Shown here one piece after another: positions 44,429-53,097 of a DNA stretch of 53,100 nucleotides. Within the stretch, counting starts at the first letter, position 1. The number at the start of each line of letters is the position of its first letter. The position numbers and the translations under genes were made by a program. The notes beneath the pieces were generated by a model. It was not told the DNA's origin. It did no database searches and worked only from the letters and a program-made list of their open reading frames with translations. The stretch comes from Lachnospiraceae bacterium (GTDB lineage: Bacteria; Bacillota; Clostridia; Lachnospirales; Lachnospiraceae): positions 1-53,100 of the forward strand of contig JALEPL010000017.1 of the NCBI GenBank assembly GCA_022766245.1, in the 5' to 3' direction.

Positions 44429-45178
44429 TTACTCTTTCCCACATTCCCTGGCGATAATCTGCATCCGTTCTGTGCGCTCCGTCACCGGTCCGCCTTCCTC
44501 GTCCATGGCTGCCACAAAAATCATACCAGCCTGTTCTAACAGTGCCTTCACTGTTTCCAGATCGTAGGCCCGCTGTACATGGGTTTCTTCATATTTTTCG
44601 TACAACCCTTCTTCCTGCCGGATAAAAAGAGTCAGGTCGTACTCATTTTCCCCTGATTCGGGATCATAATAATTTTCCCAGATAAAGCTACCCTCTTCCC
44701 GATTTTCACAAAAGGTATTCTCTGCCAGGAGCTCCTCATATTTATACCGGGTATTCATATCAAAAAAGAACAGCCCACCGGGATCCAGATAGTTATTTAC
44801 AAGACGTAATACTTGCAAAACCTCTTCTTCCTGCAAGATGTAATTCATGCAGTCACATACACTGACCACTGCCCGAACCGTTCCGTACAGTTCAAAATCC
44901 CTCATATCCTGCAGTAAATAAAGGATTCCTGACTGCTCCGCGGTTTCCTCCCGGGCAATCATCAGCATGTCCTCCGCATTGTCCACACCAATCATATCAT
45001 AGCCGGCTTCTGCCAAAAGACGGGTAAGTTTTCCTGTACCGCATCCCAAATCCAGAATCAAACCATCCCGGATATTCTCCTTTTCCAAAATATTCCGGAT
45101 TTGACCAGCCCATTTTTCATAGGGCACATTATCCATGAACAAATCATACACCTGCGCAAAACTTGTATATGCATCCAT
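44429..45178 (-). CDS. Class I SAM-dependent methyltransferase
   Basis: The 249-aa cytoplasmic protein has a Rossmann-like methyltransferase fold. The SAM-binding loop is LDLGCGTGK (42-50), the ribose-binding acidic residue is in IGVDNAED, and motif VSVCDCMNYI follows. The start follows GAGGTGATGAT. The target is not evident; YDLFMD near the N-terminus is common in small-molecule methyltransferases of this group. It is a single gene, divergent from the membrane-protein gene at 45335. Confidence 0.88.
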   Translation of the reverse strand: MDAYTSFAQVYDLFMDNVPYEKWAGQIRNILEKENIRDGLILDLGCGTGKLTRLLAEAGYDMIGVDNAEDMLMIAREETAEQSGILYLLQDMRDFELYGTVRAVVSVCDCMNYILQEEEVLQVLRLVNNYLDPGGLFFFDMNTRYKYEELLAENTFCENREEGSFIWENYYDPESGENEYDLTLFIRQEEGLYEKYEETHVQRAYDLETVKALLEQAGMIFVAAMDEEGGPVTERTERMQIIARECGKE

Positions 45179-45282
45179 ATCATCACCTCAAGCCATTTTT
45201 CCCGTATATCTGCTGTTCTCGACTATGTCCCGAAACAGCGACACCGGACTTATCTTATCAACTTACCTTACAAAAAGCAAGG

Positions 45283-45311
45283 TTGATTATTATCCCTCAA
45301 ATTATTATACT
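45283..45311 (+). promoter_or_regulatory. Promoter of the unknown membrane-protein gene
   Basis: TTGATT (45283-45288) and TATACT (45306-45311) are 17 bp apart, 24 nt before the start. The ribosome binding site AAAGGAG follows. Confidence 0.7.
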
Positions 45312-45334
45312 AGACATATAGTAAAGGAGATTTC

Positions 45335-46378
45335 ATGGAAACGAATTTTGAACACTATATATCCAAAAATATAAAAAAACTTTATCGTCGGAAACTTTAC
45401 TCACCCATCATTTATCTTGTCCTGCTGCTGGCGATATGGATCATATTTCCACTGTCCAGCATTGTTTCCCCGGACTCTGTTTCGGAGAACACACCCTATG
45501 ATCAGCTATATCAGCAGGATCAGCATTATGTGAAAATTACGTTGACTGATTTGAAATTCACCGGTCACACCCAGAAAATTCTGGGCAGCACCAACGGCTA
45601 CTATTATTATAAGATACAGGATGGCAAGTGCAACATCGTTTTACTGGCTCCCAGTACCTGCGAGGAAGGTCTTCCCACCATCGACCAGGTAACGATTCAT
45701 GCAAGAGTCTATGGGAAAACAGATGCCTACCGTGAGCTTCTGTCTGCATTGGCGAAGGATCTGCACTGGACCGATTCCGGCATATTAGACCAGACCTCCG
45801 GCTACTATCTCAGCGAACCCGGATTCCGCTATCGTGCCAGTATGTTCCTCATGATCCTGTATATTGCCAGCGGACTCTATGCTCTGGTGAATATTGTTTT
45901 ATGTGTTATATACATCCTGTTCCCCTGGATGGCACCGCCCTGCCGTCATCTATCCCGTTTCGGCTCTCCGAAACAGATGTTGGAGGAGGCAGAGGAAGAA
46001 CTGGCCACCCTGCCCCAGCTGCTCACAGAGGACATGTTTATCACGGAGCACTATTTTATCGAGATTTCCACCAGCGGTATTGCATTTGTGCCCATCGACA
46101 AGATTATGTGGATTTACAAGCATTCCACCCTGCATAAGCTGTTCTGGTATCACTTCAGCATTTCCTATACATTGTGCATCATTGCCGGAAAGCATCTGTA
46201 TATCCGCTGCCCGAAAAACCAGAAGTCTGACATCGATGGTATTATCGACTATCTGTCCGAGGCCAACCACGATATTTTAGTGGGCTTTAATGAAAAAAAC
46301 CGTCAAAAAGTGCAGGAGCTCAAAGGAACCCCTGCACTGTTCGAAAAAATTATTTCTATTTTAAATCGACGTTTATAA
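45335..46378 (+). CDS. Uncharacterised two-span membrane protein
   Basis: I do not recognise a functional family. The 347-aa protein has a charged N-terminus, one membrane span at about 21-42, an outside region of about 120 residues rich in Tyr, and a second span at about 168-195. The cytoplasmic C-terminal domain (about 200-347) includes a strand-rich part (FIEISTSGIAFVPIDKIMWI) that resembles PH-like folds of membrane-anchored proteins. The ATG follows AAAGGAGATTTC. It converges with ilvN, the two stops being 8 bp apart. A role is not suggested by the neighbours. Confidence 0.8.
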   Translation: METNFEHYISKNIKKLYRRKLYSPIIYLVLLLAIWIIFPLSSIVSPDSVSENTPYDQLYQQDQHYVKITLTDLKFTGHTQKILGSTNGYYYYKIQDGKCNIVLLAPSTCEEGLPTIDQVTIHARVYGKTDAYRELLSALAKDLHWTDSGILDQTSGYYLSEPGFRYRASMFLMILYIASGLYALVNIVLCVIYILFPWMAPPCRHLSRFGSPKQMLEEAEEELATLPQLLTEDMFITEHYFIEISTSGIAFVPIDKIMWIYKHSTLHKLFWYHFSISYTLCIIAGKHLYIRCPKNQKSDIDGIIDYLSEANHDILVGFNEKNRQKVQELKGTPALFEKIISILNRRL

Positions 46379-46386
46379 TTCACATC

Positions 46387-46884
46387 TTATCGGCAGGAGG
46401 TGCTGATGGACTCGATGGCCACGGCACCGCCCCGGACAACCTCCACGGACTTGAATTTTGATTTCAGCAGAGCAATGAGCTCGTTGTTGCGTCGCTCGGT
46501 CAGCTTACACTCTAACAACGCACTGTCCTTTCCCACATCTGCCACTTGTACCGAAAACACTTCCGCAATCTGGAAAATTTCCTGTTTCTCTTCAAAGCTT
46601 AAATGTCCCACCTTGGCAAAAAGAATCTCCTTCATGTGAATCGGAACATTGGTAAGGTCAATCACTTTGATTACCTCTATCATGGTGTTCAACTGCTTTT
46701 TGATCTGCTCAAAGGTCACATCATCACTGGTAACACAGATGGTCATACGGGAGACTGTCTCATCCTCTGTGGTACCCACCGTAAGGCTCTGCAGATTATA
46801 GGATTTTGCGGAAAAAAGCCCGGAAACCTTTGCCAAAACACCTACCTGATTTTCTACATATAATGCAATCCATCTATTTTTCAT
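46387..46884 (-). CDS. ilvN: Acetolactate synthase small (regulatory) subunit
   Basis: This is the regulatory subunit of the first branched-chain amino-acid enzyme, giving valine feedback. It is 165 aa, the common length. An N-terminal ACT domain (about 4-75; VENQVGVLAKVSGLFSAKSY) precedes the C-terminal ALS_ss domain. The ATG follows AGGAGGAGGG. It starts 15 nt after ilvB and is cotranscribed with it. Confidence 0.95.
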   Translation of the reverse strand: MKNRWIALYVENQVGVLAKVSGLFSAKSYNLQSLTVGTTEDETVSRMTICVTSDDVTFEQIKKQLNTMIEVIKVIDLTNVPIHMKEILFAKVGHLSFEEKQEIFQIAEVFSVQVADVGKDSALLECKLTERRNNELIALLKSKFKSVEVVRGGAVAIESISTSCR

Positions 46885-46899
46885 GGCTTTTCCCTCCTC

Positions 46900-48618
46900 C
46901 TAATTCAAAATCATCTGGCTCATGGGATTGCCGCCCTTTACCATAGGCAGAACCAGTTCTTCCGTAGCAATCAGACACTCGATGACAGTGCTGGTAGTAC
47001 TCTTCTTCGCCTCTTCGAATGCATTCTGAAGCTCCTCCAAGGTGCCCACACGCACGCCATTCACTCCATAGCTTTGTGCCCATTTTACAAAATCAGGTTC
47101 ATAAGGCGGACACTGAGGACCCGGTCCCTTACAGCCTTCCGGACAGGTAATCCGCTTCCGCAGACAGGTGGCGGAGTAACGCTTTCCGTAAAACAGCTGC
47201 TGCATCTGGCGCACCATGCCCAGATAGTAGTTATTCAACAGACATACGATTACCGGCGCATCCTGACAGATGGCTGTGGCCATCTCCTGCATATTCATCT
47301 GGAACCCACCATCCCCGGTGATACATACCACTGTTTTGTCCGGTCGGCCGATTTTTGCACCAACTGCTGCCGGGAAACCGAATCCCATTGTTCCCAATCC
47401 ACCGGAAGTAATGAATATATCAGATTTATCCATATCAATATACTGAGTAGCCCACATCTGATGCTGTCCCACATCGGTTACAATAATAGGCTTTTCAAAC
47501 TGGTTATTAATGCTTTCCATAATCATCTGAGGCGACAGACCGCGATCCCGACGCATCTCCAGGGGATGCTCCACATTCCATGTGGCAATCTGATTCATCC
47601 ACTCTTCGGTATCCATGGGTTCTGCCCACTCTAACAGCTTCTCCAATGCAGTCTTGGCATCAGCCACCACCGGCACATCTACCACTACATTTCTGGAAAT
47701 CGATGCTGTCTCCACATCGATATGTACAATCTGCGCCTTCGGAGCAAACTCATTCAAATCTCCGGTAATCCGGTCATTGAAACGGGTTCCGATGGAAAAC
47801 AGCACGTCACACTCGCTGACTGCAATGTTCGCTGCATACCGTCCGTGAAGTCCACTGTTTCCAATGTAATACGGGTGGTCAGTAGAAATGGATCCTTTTC
47901 CCATCACCGTGGTAACCACCGGCACATGCATCTTAGAAGCAAGCTTCTCCAGCTCATCGGATGCCTTGGCAATGTTCACCCCACCACCGGCCAAAATCAG
48001 CGGACGTTTCGCTGTCTTTAACAGCTTATAAGCTTTCTTCAACTGACCTACATGAACGCCCTCCACCGGCTTATATCCGCGAATCTGTACGGACTCCGGA
48101 TACTCGGAAGATCCCTGCATGGTCTGAATATCCTTTGGAATATCCACCACCACCGGTCCCGGCTTTCCTGTGGATGCAATGTGAAATGCCATCTTTAATA
48201 TTTTTCCCAAATCCTTCCGGTCTCTCACTGTGACACCATATTTGGTGACACTTCTGGTCATGCCCACAATGTCAACTTCCTGAAAGGCATCATTTCCGAT
48301 CAGCCCCAAAGGCACCTGTCCGGTGATACACACCAGGGGAATACTGTCATAATGAGCATCCGCCAGTCCTGTGATAATATTGGTGGCACCGGGGCCGCTG
48401 GTCACCAGGCACACGCCCACCTTTCCGGTAGCCTTGGCATATCCCTCGGCCTCGTGAATCAGCCCCTGCTCATGACGGGGAAGCACCATCTTGATGCTGT
48501 CCTGCTTATATAATTCATCAAAGAGATCGATTACCATACCACCGGGATAACAGAAGATGGTATCTACCCCCTCCTCCTTTAAAGCCTTTACAAATAACTT
48601 TCTTCCTGAAATATCCAT
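46900..48618 (-). CDS. ilvB: Acetolactate synthase large (catalytic) subunit
   Basis: This ThDP- and FAD-dependent enzyme condenses pyruvate into acetolactate, or forms acetohydroxybutyrate, for valine, leucine and isoleucine. It is 572 aa. The catalytic Glu50 is in PRHEQG, the mid-region GPGATN is present, and the ThDP motif runs from GDGGFQMN (about 432) to LLNNYY. Between RYSATC and PDFVKWA is an insertion of about 20 residues with four Cys (CLRKRITC-PEGC-KGPGPQC, about 478-500) absent from the classical enterobacterial and yeast enzymes. The ATG follows TAGGAGG. No T-box or leader precedes it; the AEC transporter gene ends only 30 nt upstream. Confidence 0.95.
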   Translation of the reverse strand: MDISGRKLFVKALKEEGVDTIFCYPGGMVIDLFDELYKQDSIKMVLPRHEQGLIHEAEGYAKATGKVGVCLVTSGPGATNIITGLADAHYDSIPLVCITGQVPLGLIGNDAFQEVDIVGMTRSVTKYGVTVRDRKDLGKILKMAFHIASTGKPGPVVVDIPKDIQTMQGSSEYPESVQIRGYKPVEGVHVGQLKKAYKLLKTAKRPLILAGGGVNIAKASDELEKLASKMHVPVVTTVMGKGSISTDHPYYIGNSGLHGRYAANIAVSECDVLFSIGTRFNDRITGDLNEFAPKAQIVHIDVETASISRNVVVDVPVVADAKTALEKLLEWAEPMDTEEWMNQIATWNVEHPLEMRRDRGLSPQMIMESINNQFEKPIIVTDVGQHQMWATQYIDMDKSDIFITSGGLGTMGFGFPAAVGAKIGRPDKTVVCITGDGGFQMNMQEMATAICQDAPVIVCLLNNYYLGMVRQMQQLFYGKRYSATCLRKRITCPEGCKGPGPQCPPYEPDFVKWAQSYGVNGVRVGTLEELQNAFEEAKKSTTSTVIECLIATEELVLPMVKGGNPMSQMILN

Positions 48619-48648
48619 GTAATCCTCCTAAATTCAATGTATCGTCTT

Positions 48649-49608
48649 CTATACTAATCCCAGACTCCTCAGGATGAAAATCCATGCAGTCAGGGTAAAT
48701 GCGCCCAAAAGTGTGGTGGTTACCACGATACTTGCGGTCAAAACTCCGTCATTTCTCATATTTTTTGCCATAATATAACAGCTTGGGGTAGTGGGGGATG
48801 CCAGCATAATGAGAATGCCAATCATTTTCTCTCCGGTAAATCCCATCCATGCCGCCAGAGGCAAAAGCAGCACCGGCTGAAGTACCAGCTTGATCAAAGC
48901 CGCCCACAGGGTAGGCCCCATCTTTGCCATTGCTTTTCTTCCCTCGAACCCGGCGCCTAACGCCACCAGGGCCAGGGGGGTGGCCATTTTTGCCACGTTA
49001 TTGATGGTGGAATCGATTACGGTAGGAAAATCTATGCCAATCAGTGCAGTAACCAGTCCCAATGCAATCGCAATGATGATGGGATTCTTCAGGATATTGA
49101 CACAGGCTTCCCGTATCTTGCTCATATCCCGTTTTCCTGCCGCCCCTTCCTCTGTCTCTGCCTCAAAGGTCAGCACAATGACGGAAAAAATATTGTACAG
49201 CGGTACAGCGCCGATAATCATCAGCGGACCCATGGCGGATTCTCCATAAATATTCTGGATGAATGCCAGCCCCATCACTGCTGCACTGCTGCGGAAGGAG
49301 CCCTGCACGAAAGCTCCCCGTAAGGACTGTTCCTTCACAAACAGCTTCGTCATTCCCCAGATCAGCCAGAAGCAGGCTGTGCTGGCCAGGGCACAAAACA
49401 GCACGTACTTTCCGTCAAACACCTGCCGGATATCCACAGAGGATATGTCCCGGAACAGCATAAAGGGCAGCGTCACTTTGAAATTAAATTTATTTGCCAC
49501 CGTGACAAAATTATCATTCAGCATGCCTGTCTGTTTCAGTACATAGCCGAGAACCATCACCAAAAAAATCGGCAGGGTGACATTTAAACTAAACAAAAAA
49601 TTGCTCAT
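48649..49608 (-). CDS. AEC-family transporter
   Basis: The 319-aa protein with about ten membrane spans belongs to the auxin-efflux-carrier (AEC) family, which moves organic acids or amino-acid-like anions. The conserved half-helix PSAVMGLAF-like and SPTTPSCYIMAKNM parts are present. It starts 10 nt after folA without a strong binding site, so translation is probably coupled. Lying directly before ilvBN, it might export or import a branched-chain or keto-acid compound. That link is inference. Confidence 0.88.
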   Translation of the reverse strand: MSNFLFSLNVTLPIFLVMVLGYVLKQTGMLNDNFVTVANKFNFKVTLPFMLFRDISSVDIRQVFDGKYVLFCALASTACFWLIWGMTKLFVKEQSLRGAFVQGSFRSSAAVMGLAFIQNIYGESAMGPLMIIGAVPLYNIFSVIVLTFEAETEEGAAGKRDMSKIREACVNILKNPIIIAIALGLVTALIGIDFPTVIDSTINNVAKMATPLALVALGAGFEGRKAMAKMGPTLWAALIKLVLQPVLLLPLAAWMGFTGEKMIGILIMLASPTTPSCYIMAKNMRNDGVLTASIVVTTTLLGAFTLTAWIFILRSLGLV

Positions 49609-49618
49609 TGCTTCATAG

Positions 49619-50110
49619 TTATCTCATTCTTTCATATTTTAAGAAATAGTATTCCAGGTCAAAATAGGTCTGCTCGTCGCTGTCCTCCGTGATGACCCAT
49701 TCTTCTTTTTCATCCAGATTAGGAAAGTATGCATCCGCCTCATAAGAAAAATCGATTTTGGTGATATGGGCTACATCACACTCATCCACAAGCTGCCGGT
49801 AAATACTCTCACCACCGATGACGTAAATGTCCTCACTGGGATACTTCGCCAGTTCTGCATGAAGCTCATCCATATCATGGACTACGATGGCTCCCTCCAC
49901 CTGATACCGCGGATCCTTTGTCAACACAATATTGACCCGGTTCTTTAACGGCTTCCCGTTTGGAAAGCTTTCCAAAGTCTTTCTTCCCATCACCACGACT
50001 TTTCCTGTGGTGGTCTCCCGGAAAAACTTCATATCGTCAGGGATGCTGACTAACAATTTATTTTTATAGCCGATGCCCCAGTTGGCATCCACCGCTGCAA
50101 TCAGATTCAT
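49619..50110 (-). CDS. folA: Dihydrofolate reductase
   Basis: DHFR reduces dihydrofolate to tetrahydrofolate with NADPH. It is 163 aa. The N-terminal IAAVDANWGIGYKNKL contains the Met20-type loop, the catalytic acid is Asp in IPDDMKFF, and the NADPH-binding VVVMGRKTLESFP is followed by YVIGGESIY. The ATG follows GGGAGGAG. It lies after thyA, which produces its substrate; the 57-bp gap holds a dispersed hairpin element. Confidence 0.96.
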   Translation of the reverse strand: MNLIAAVDANWGIGYKNKLLVSIPDDMKFFRETTTGKVVVMGRKTLESFPNGKPLKNRVNIVLTKDPRYQVEGAIVVHDMDELHAELAKYPSEDIYVIGGESIYRQLVDECDVAHITKIDFSYEADAYFPNLDEKEEWVITEDSDEQTYFDLEYYFLKYERMR

Positions 50111-50126
50111 GATTCTCCTCCCATTT

Positions 50127-50151
50127 TATCTGTTCCGTACTTTACAGATAC
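50127..50151 (+). repeat. Dispersed 27-bp hairpin element, copy 5
   Basis: TATCTGT-TCCGTACTTT-ACAGATA is a perfect 7-bp stem in the thyA-folA gap. Being inside an apparent operon, it would be transcribed and could be a processing or stability signal. Confidence 0.7.
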
Positions 50152-50167
50152 TTCTTTTTCTCCAACT

Positions 50168-51016
50168 TTATACCGCCACCGGAATGTTGGTTACCTGTGG
50201 CCCGGTGACGTAATTGTCCAGCCGCACATCTTCCCGGGTAAATTCATAAAAATCCTTCACATCCGGATTCAGCCAGAATGTAGGTGCATCGTAGGTGGGA
50301 CGCTGAATCAGTTCCTCCACAATGGGAATGTGGCGGTCATAGATGTGGGCATCTGCGATCACATGCACCAGTTCTCCCACCTGCATATCGCAGACCTGAG
50401 CCAGCATATGCACCAGCACTGCATACTGACACACATTCCAATTGTTTGCAGTAAGGATATCCTGGGAACGCTGATTTAGAATAGCGTTCAAGGTCAGCTT
50501 CTCGTCGCCCTTTTTCTGGGTCACATTAAAAGTCATGCTGTAGGCACAGGGATAAAGATTCATCTCAGACAGATCCTGATGCACATAAATATTGGTCATG
50601 ATCCGGCGGCTGAAAGGATTGTTTTTCAGGTCATAGATGACACGATCCACCTGATCAAACATGCCTTCTTTATATCTATGCTTCACGCCCATCTGGTAGC
50701 CGTAGGCCTTTCCGATGGAGCCTGTCTCGTCTGCCCACTCATCCCAGATATGACTGTGGAGATCATGCACATTGTTGGACTTTTTCTGCCAGATCCACAA
50801 CATCTCGTCCGTACAGCTCTTGATAGCAGTTTTCCGAAGGGTGATGGCCGGAAATTCCTTCGACAGATCATATCGATTTACCACACCGAACCTTTTTATG
50901 GTGTAGGCACTGCTGCCATCCTCCCAGTGGGGACGGACCTTTTCTCCTTCCGTGCTGACTCCGTTTTCCAGGATGTCCTTGCACATATCAATAAAAATCT
51001 GGTCTGCCATGCTCAT
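50168..51016 (-). CDS. thyA: Thymidylate synthase
   Basis: ThyA methylates dUMP to dTMP using methylene-tetrahydrofolate. It is 282 aa. The nucleophile Cys is at about 154 in LYPCAYSMTF, where classical enzymes have PPCH. The dUMP-binding block is RSQDILTANNWNVCQYA, and DAHIYDRH closes the site. It belongs to the divergent clostridial ThyA branch. The ATG follows AGGAGGAG. It heads a same-strand run thyA-folA-AEC-ilvB-ilvN and has its own promoter. Confidence 0.94.
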   Translation of the reverse strand: MSMADQIFIDMCKDILENGVSTEGEKVRPHWEDGSSAYTIKRFGVVNRYDLSKEFPAITLRKTAIKSCTDEMLWIWQKKSNNVHDLHSHIWDEWADETGSIGKAYGYQMGVKHRYKEGMFDQVDRVIYDLKNNPFSRRIMTNIYVHQDLSEMNLYPCAYSMTFNVTQKKGDEKLTLNAILNQRSQDILTANNWNVCQYAVLVHMLAQVCDMQVGELVHVIADAHIYDRHIPIVEELIQRPTYDAPTFWLNPDVKDFYEFTREDVRLDNYVTGPQVTNIPVAV

Positions 51017-51121
51017 GACGGTTCTCCTCCTGTTGCTGTGAGATCATTTCCTACTGCCCTGCCCATGCCCGCTTACTAACACTCAATCCGGGTCTGATAG
51101 AACAAGACATGAATTCTTTAT

Positions 51122-51150
51122 ATTGTAGCGAATTTTTATGTATTGTTCAA
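51122..51150 (-). promoter_or_regulatory. thyA promoter
   Basis: On the minus strand, TTGAAC (51145-51150) and TACAAT (51122-51127) are 17 bp apart, about 100 nt before the thyA start. The -35 lies 10 bp from the remnant reading frame of an inserted element, so an insertion came close to disrupting it. Confidence 0.7.
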
Positions 51151-51159
51151 GTGTATGAT

Positions 51160-51219
51160 TTAACCACTTTTCTCGTAGAGTGCAATAATTTTGTTTAGTT
51201 CCGGTTGTTTTGTTTTCAT
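51160..51219 (-). pseudogene. N-terminal remnant of a large serine recombinase
   Basis: Nineteen codons, MKTKQPELNKIIALYEKSG, follow a strong ribosome binding site (AAAAGGAG). The sequence resembles the first residues of large serine recombinases of Tn4451/TnpX type, which typically read ...ITALYERLSRDDE. The match stops after ALYE, where the frame runs into other DNA and a stop. I infer the scar of a lost integrative element. Confidence 0.55.
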
Positions 51220-51242
51220 AAGATTCTCCTTTTAAAACAAAC

Positions 51243-51286
51243 AACCAGCTTATCTGTGGTTTTATTCTACTACGAATAAGCTGGTT
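51243..51286 (-). repeat. Leader hairpin of the serine-recombinase remnant
   Basis: AACCAGCTTAT (51243-51253) and ATAAGCTGGTT (51276-51286) form an 11-bp perfect stem directly upstream of the remnant's ribosome binding site on the minus strand. It is probably part of the old element's leader. The stretch 51290-51442 shows nothing else recognisable. Confidence 0.6.
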
Positions 51287-51442
51287 TGTGTAAAAATATT
51301 AATTGTCTCACTAATAGGAGAAATCCGAAAGAACATCAGAACTGTTTTGTACCATTTCTTATCAGAAACACAATTCCCAAAAGAGAATTATAACTTGCTT
51401 TTCGGACACAAATTCATGCATAATAATACTTCCCTTTACGGT

Positions 51443-51670
51443 TTATTTTCCAGCCTTTGACAACCCTCTGACCATCCTATCAAAATCAGACTCGATCGGT
51501 TGTGTCTTGTTGAAAATATCATATTCCTGATATGCTTTCTCAACTGCCTGTTTATGAGAAGTAGAAAGATATTTTTCCGTGGTCATGCTTTCTGCCTTGA
51601 TAAAATGATTTTTCGGCAAATATACTGCATGGTAAGTTATGAAGTCCGGCGTGGTAGGAAGGGCGGTCAT
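51443..51670 (-). pseudogene. C-terminal remnant of a RhuM-like protein
   Basis: The last 45 or so residues (HKQAVEKAYQEYDIFNKTQ and IESDFDRMV) look like the C-terminus of RhuM-family proteins, which are common on mobile elements. The front of the protein is missing; the first 25 codons do not resemble the family. It is probably not functional. It lies 220 bp from the serine-recombinase remnant. Confidence 0.5.
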
Positions 51671-51877
51671 AAAGCCAAGCAGTCCGTAATCGGTAACAAA
51701 ATCCAGTCACGTTTAAGAAAAGCGATGTCGGTTGCCTTATGTATTGTCAGCGTAACTTTTGCATTATTTGCCGGGAAGTATATTCCGCTGGATATCAATT
51801 TGATGAGCTGGTGGATTTGCTTTTCTGTCGGACTGAACCTTTTGTATCATGGCAGTTGTAAGGGCAGTTACCATTAA
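51633..51877 (+). CDS. Possible small membrane protein (remnant)
   Basis: The plus-strand frame from the ATG at 51629-51635 onwards encodes a basic stretch (RRGRKGGHKAKQ) and two hydrophobic helices. No ribosome binding site and no family are recognised, and it overlaps the RhuM-like remnant on the other strand. It could be another broken piece of the same element or chance. Confidence 0.25.
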
Positions 51878-51963
51878 GGCATAAAAGTACTCCCATGGGT
51901 AGATGAAATCTGCTCACGGGAGAGTAATACAAAAGGCGGTTCAGCCTGAAATTTTCACTTTAT

Positions 51964-53097
51964 CTAGTTATTCAAATATCCTTGTAATAACTCTTCATCT
52001 GACCAGATTCTTTCACATGTACCACCGATTTCATCTAAAATATCTGCCCAGGATTGGAATTTATCAAAATCATTCACTCTGTTTTGATGTTCCTCTAACC
52101 ATTCATACAGTAAATCCCATGTTGCATCATCAAACTTTGCAGCCCAATTTTTCTTATAATCATTATTATCATTATAGGAAATACTGTCACAGAAAACTTT
52201 CATAATACCTGTTTCTGTACGATGCATACAACCACAAATCTCAAAGGATGCATACATTTCTGCCATACCTTGACTTGTTACCAAATTAGGATATTTATCC
52301 ATATATGTCTGTGTCAATTCATTATATTTTTCAATATCTCTTTGTGTACAAAGCAATGGCATTCCACCTCTGCCTTCTGCTCCATTTTTTACAACATATT
52401 GAATACCAGTTCCTTGATGTGTTTTTATAGAATATCCAGTTAGTTCCTCTACAGATAATTCATCAACACCCATAGCACCTTTTAGAGCCTGCTTCAATTC
52501 CTCATCCATAGGAATTACATTATACATTCCTGCTCCTGTTCCATGTTCAGATAGCAATACTTCTGTTCCTGTAACAGAATCTCTTCTTATGTACATATCA
52601 GAGTAAAAATAGGCACCCGCTTTTTCACCATTCTTATAAATATTGAAACAACTATATACTCCATCATTGCATGGCACTATTTTATAATTTGCAGTTTCAA
52701 ATTCCTTGAAATCAGATGCTTTTAATTCTGTACTTCCAGACTCAACAATCTTCGATATAACATCTGTGCTATCTATGTTCTCCTTCTGATTTACTTTTTT
52801 TTCTTCCACAGTTTCTGCAAAACGCTTCTGATGTTCTTCACGCATTGCCTCTCGCATTTCTTCCGTAATATCATCCACTTCTGAAAGAAGCTTATCCCAT
52901 TCTTTTTCTGTGAATGAATTTCCACCAATCTGAAAAGACTCCTCTGTATCGCCATTTTTCAGCTTCTCATAGATTTCATTTTTTCTCTCACTAATTATCC
53001 TCTGATAATCCATCTTACCATCCGCAATAGAACCTCTATTATCCATCGAAGTAAATCCAGTGTTTTTTTCATCATCCGAAGATTCATAGCGTGCCAA
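51964..53097 (-). CDS. Uncharacterised protein, probably partial at the right edge
   Basis: The frame is open to the window edge; the first usable start inside is a TTG at 53097 without visible upstream context, so the true start probably lies outside. The 377 visible residues hold a helical N-terminal block with FQIGGNSFTEKEWDKLLSEV (about 55-74) and EEMREAMREEHQKRF. This block recurs in clostridial proteins of unknown role. A mixed domain (about 120-250) and a C-terminal helical part with Trp follow. I do not assign a function. No membrane segment is seen. Confidence 0.65.
   Translation of the reverse strand: MARYESSDDEKNTGFTSMDNRGSIADGKMDYQRIISERKNEIYEKLKNGDTEESFQIGGNSFTEKEWDKLLSEVDDITEEMREAMREEHQKRFAETVEEKKVNQKENIDSTDVISKIVESGSTELKASDFKEFETANYKIVPCNDGVYSCFNIYKNGEKAGAYFYSDMYIRRDSVTGTEVLLSEHGTGAGMYNVIPMDEELKQALKGAMGVDELSVEELTGYSIKTHQGTGIQYVVKNGAEGRGGMPLLCTQRDIEKYNELTQTYMDKYPNLVTSQGMAEMYASFEICGCMHRTETGIMKVFCDSISYNDNNDYKKNWAAKFDDATWDLLYEWLEEHQNRVNDFDKFQSWADILDEIGGTCERIWSDEELLQGYLNN

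Noticed and set aside
48619-48648. T-box or attenuator before ilvB
   Set aside because: Only 30 nt separate ilvB from the AEC transporter gene; no room or fold for a leader.
51017-51121. Folate riboswitch before thyA-folA
   Set aside because: The roughly 100-nt leader shows no recognisable THF-type fold or other extended pairing.
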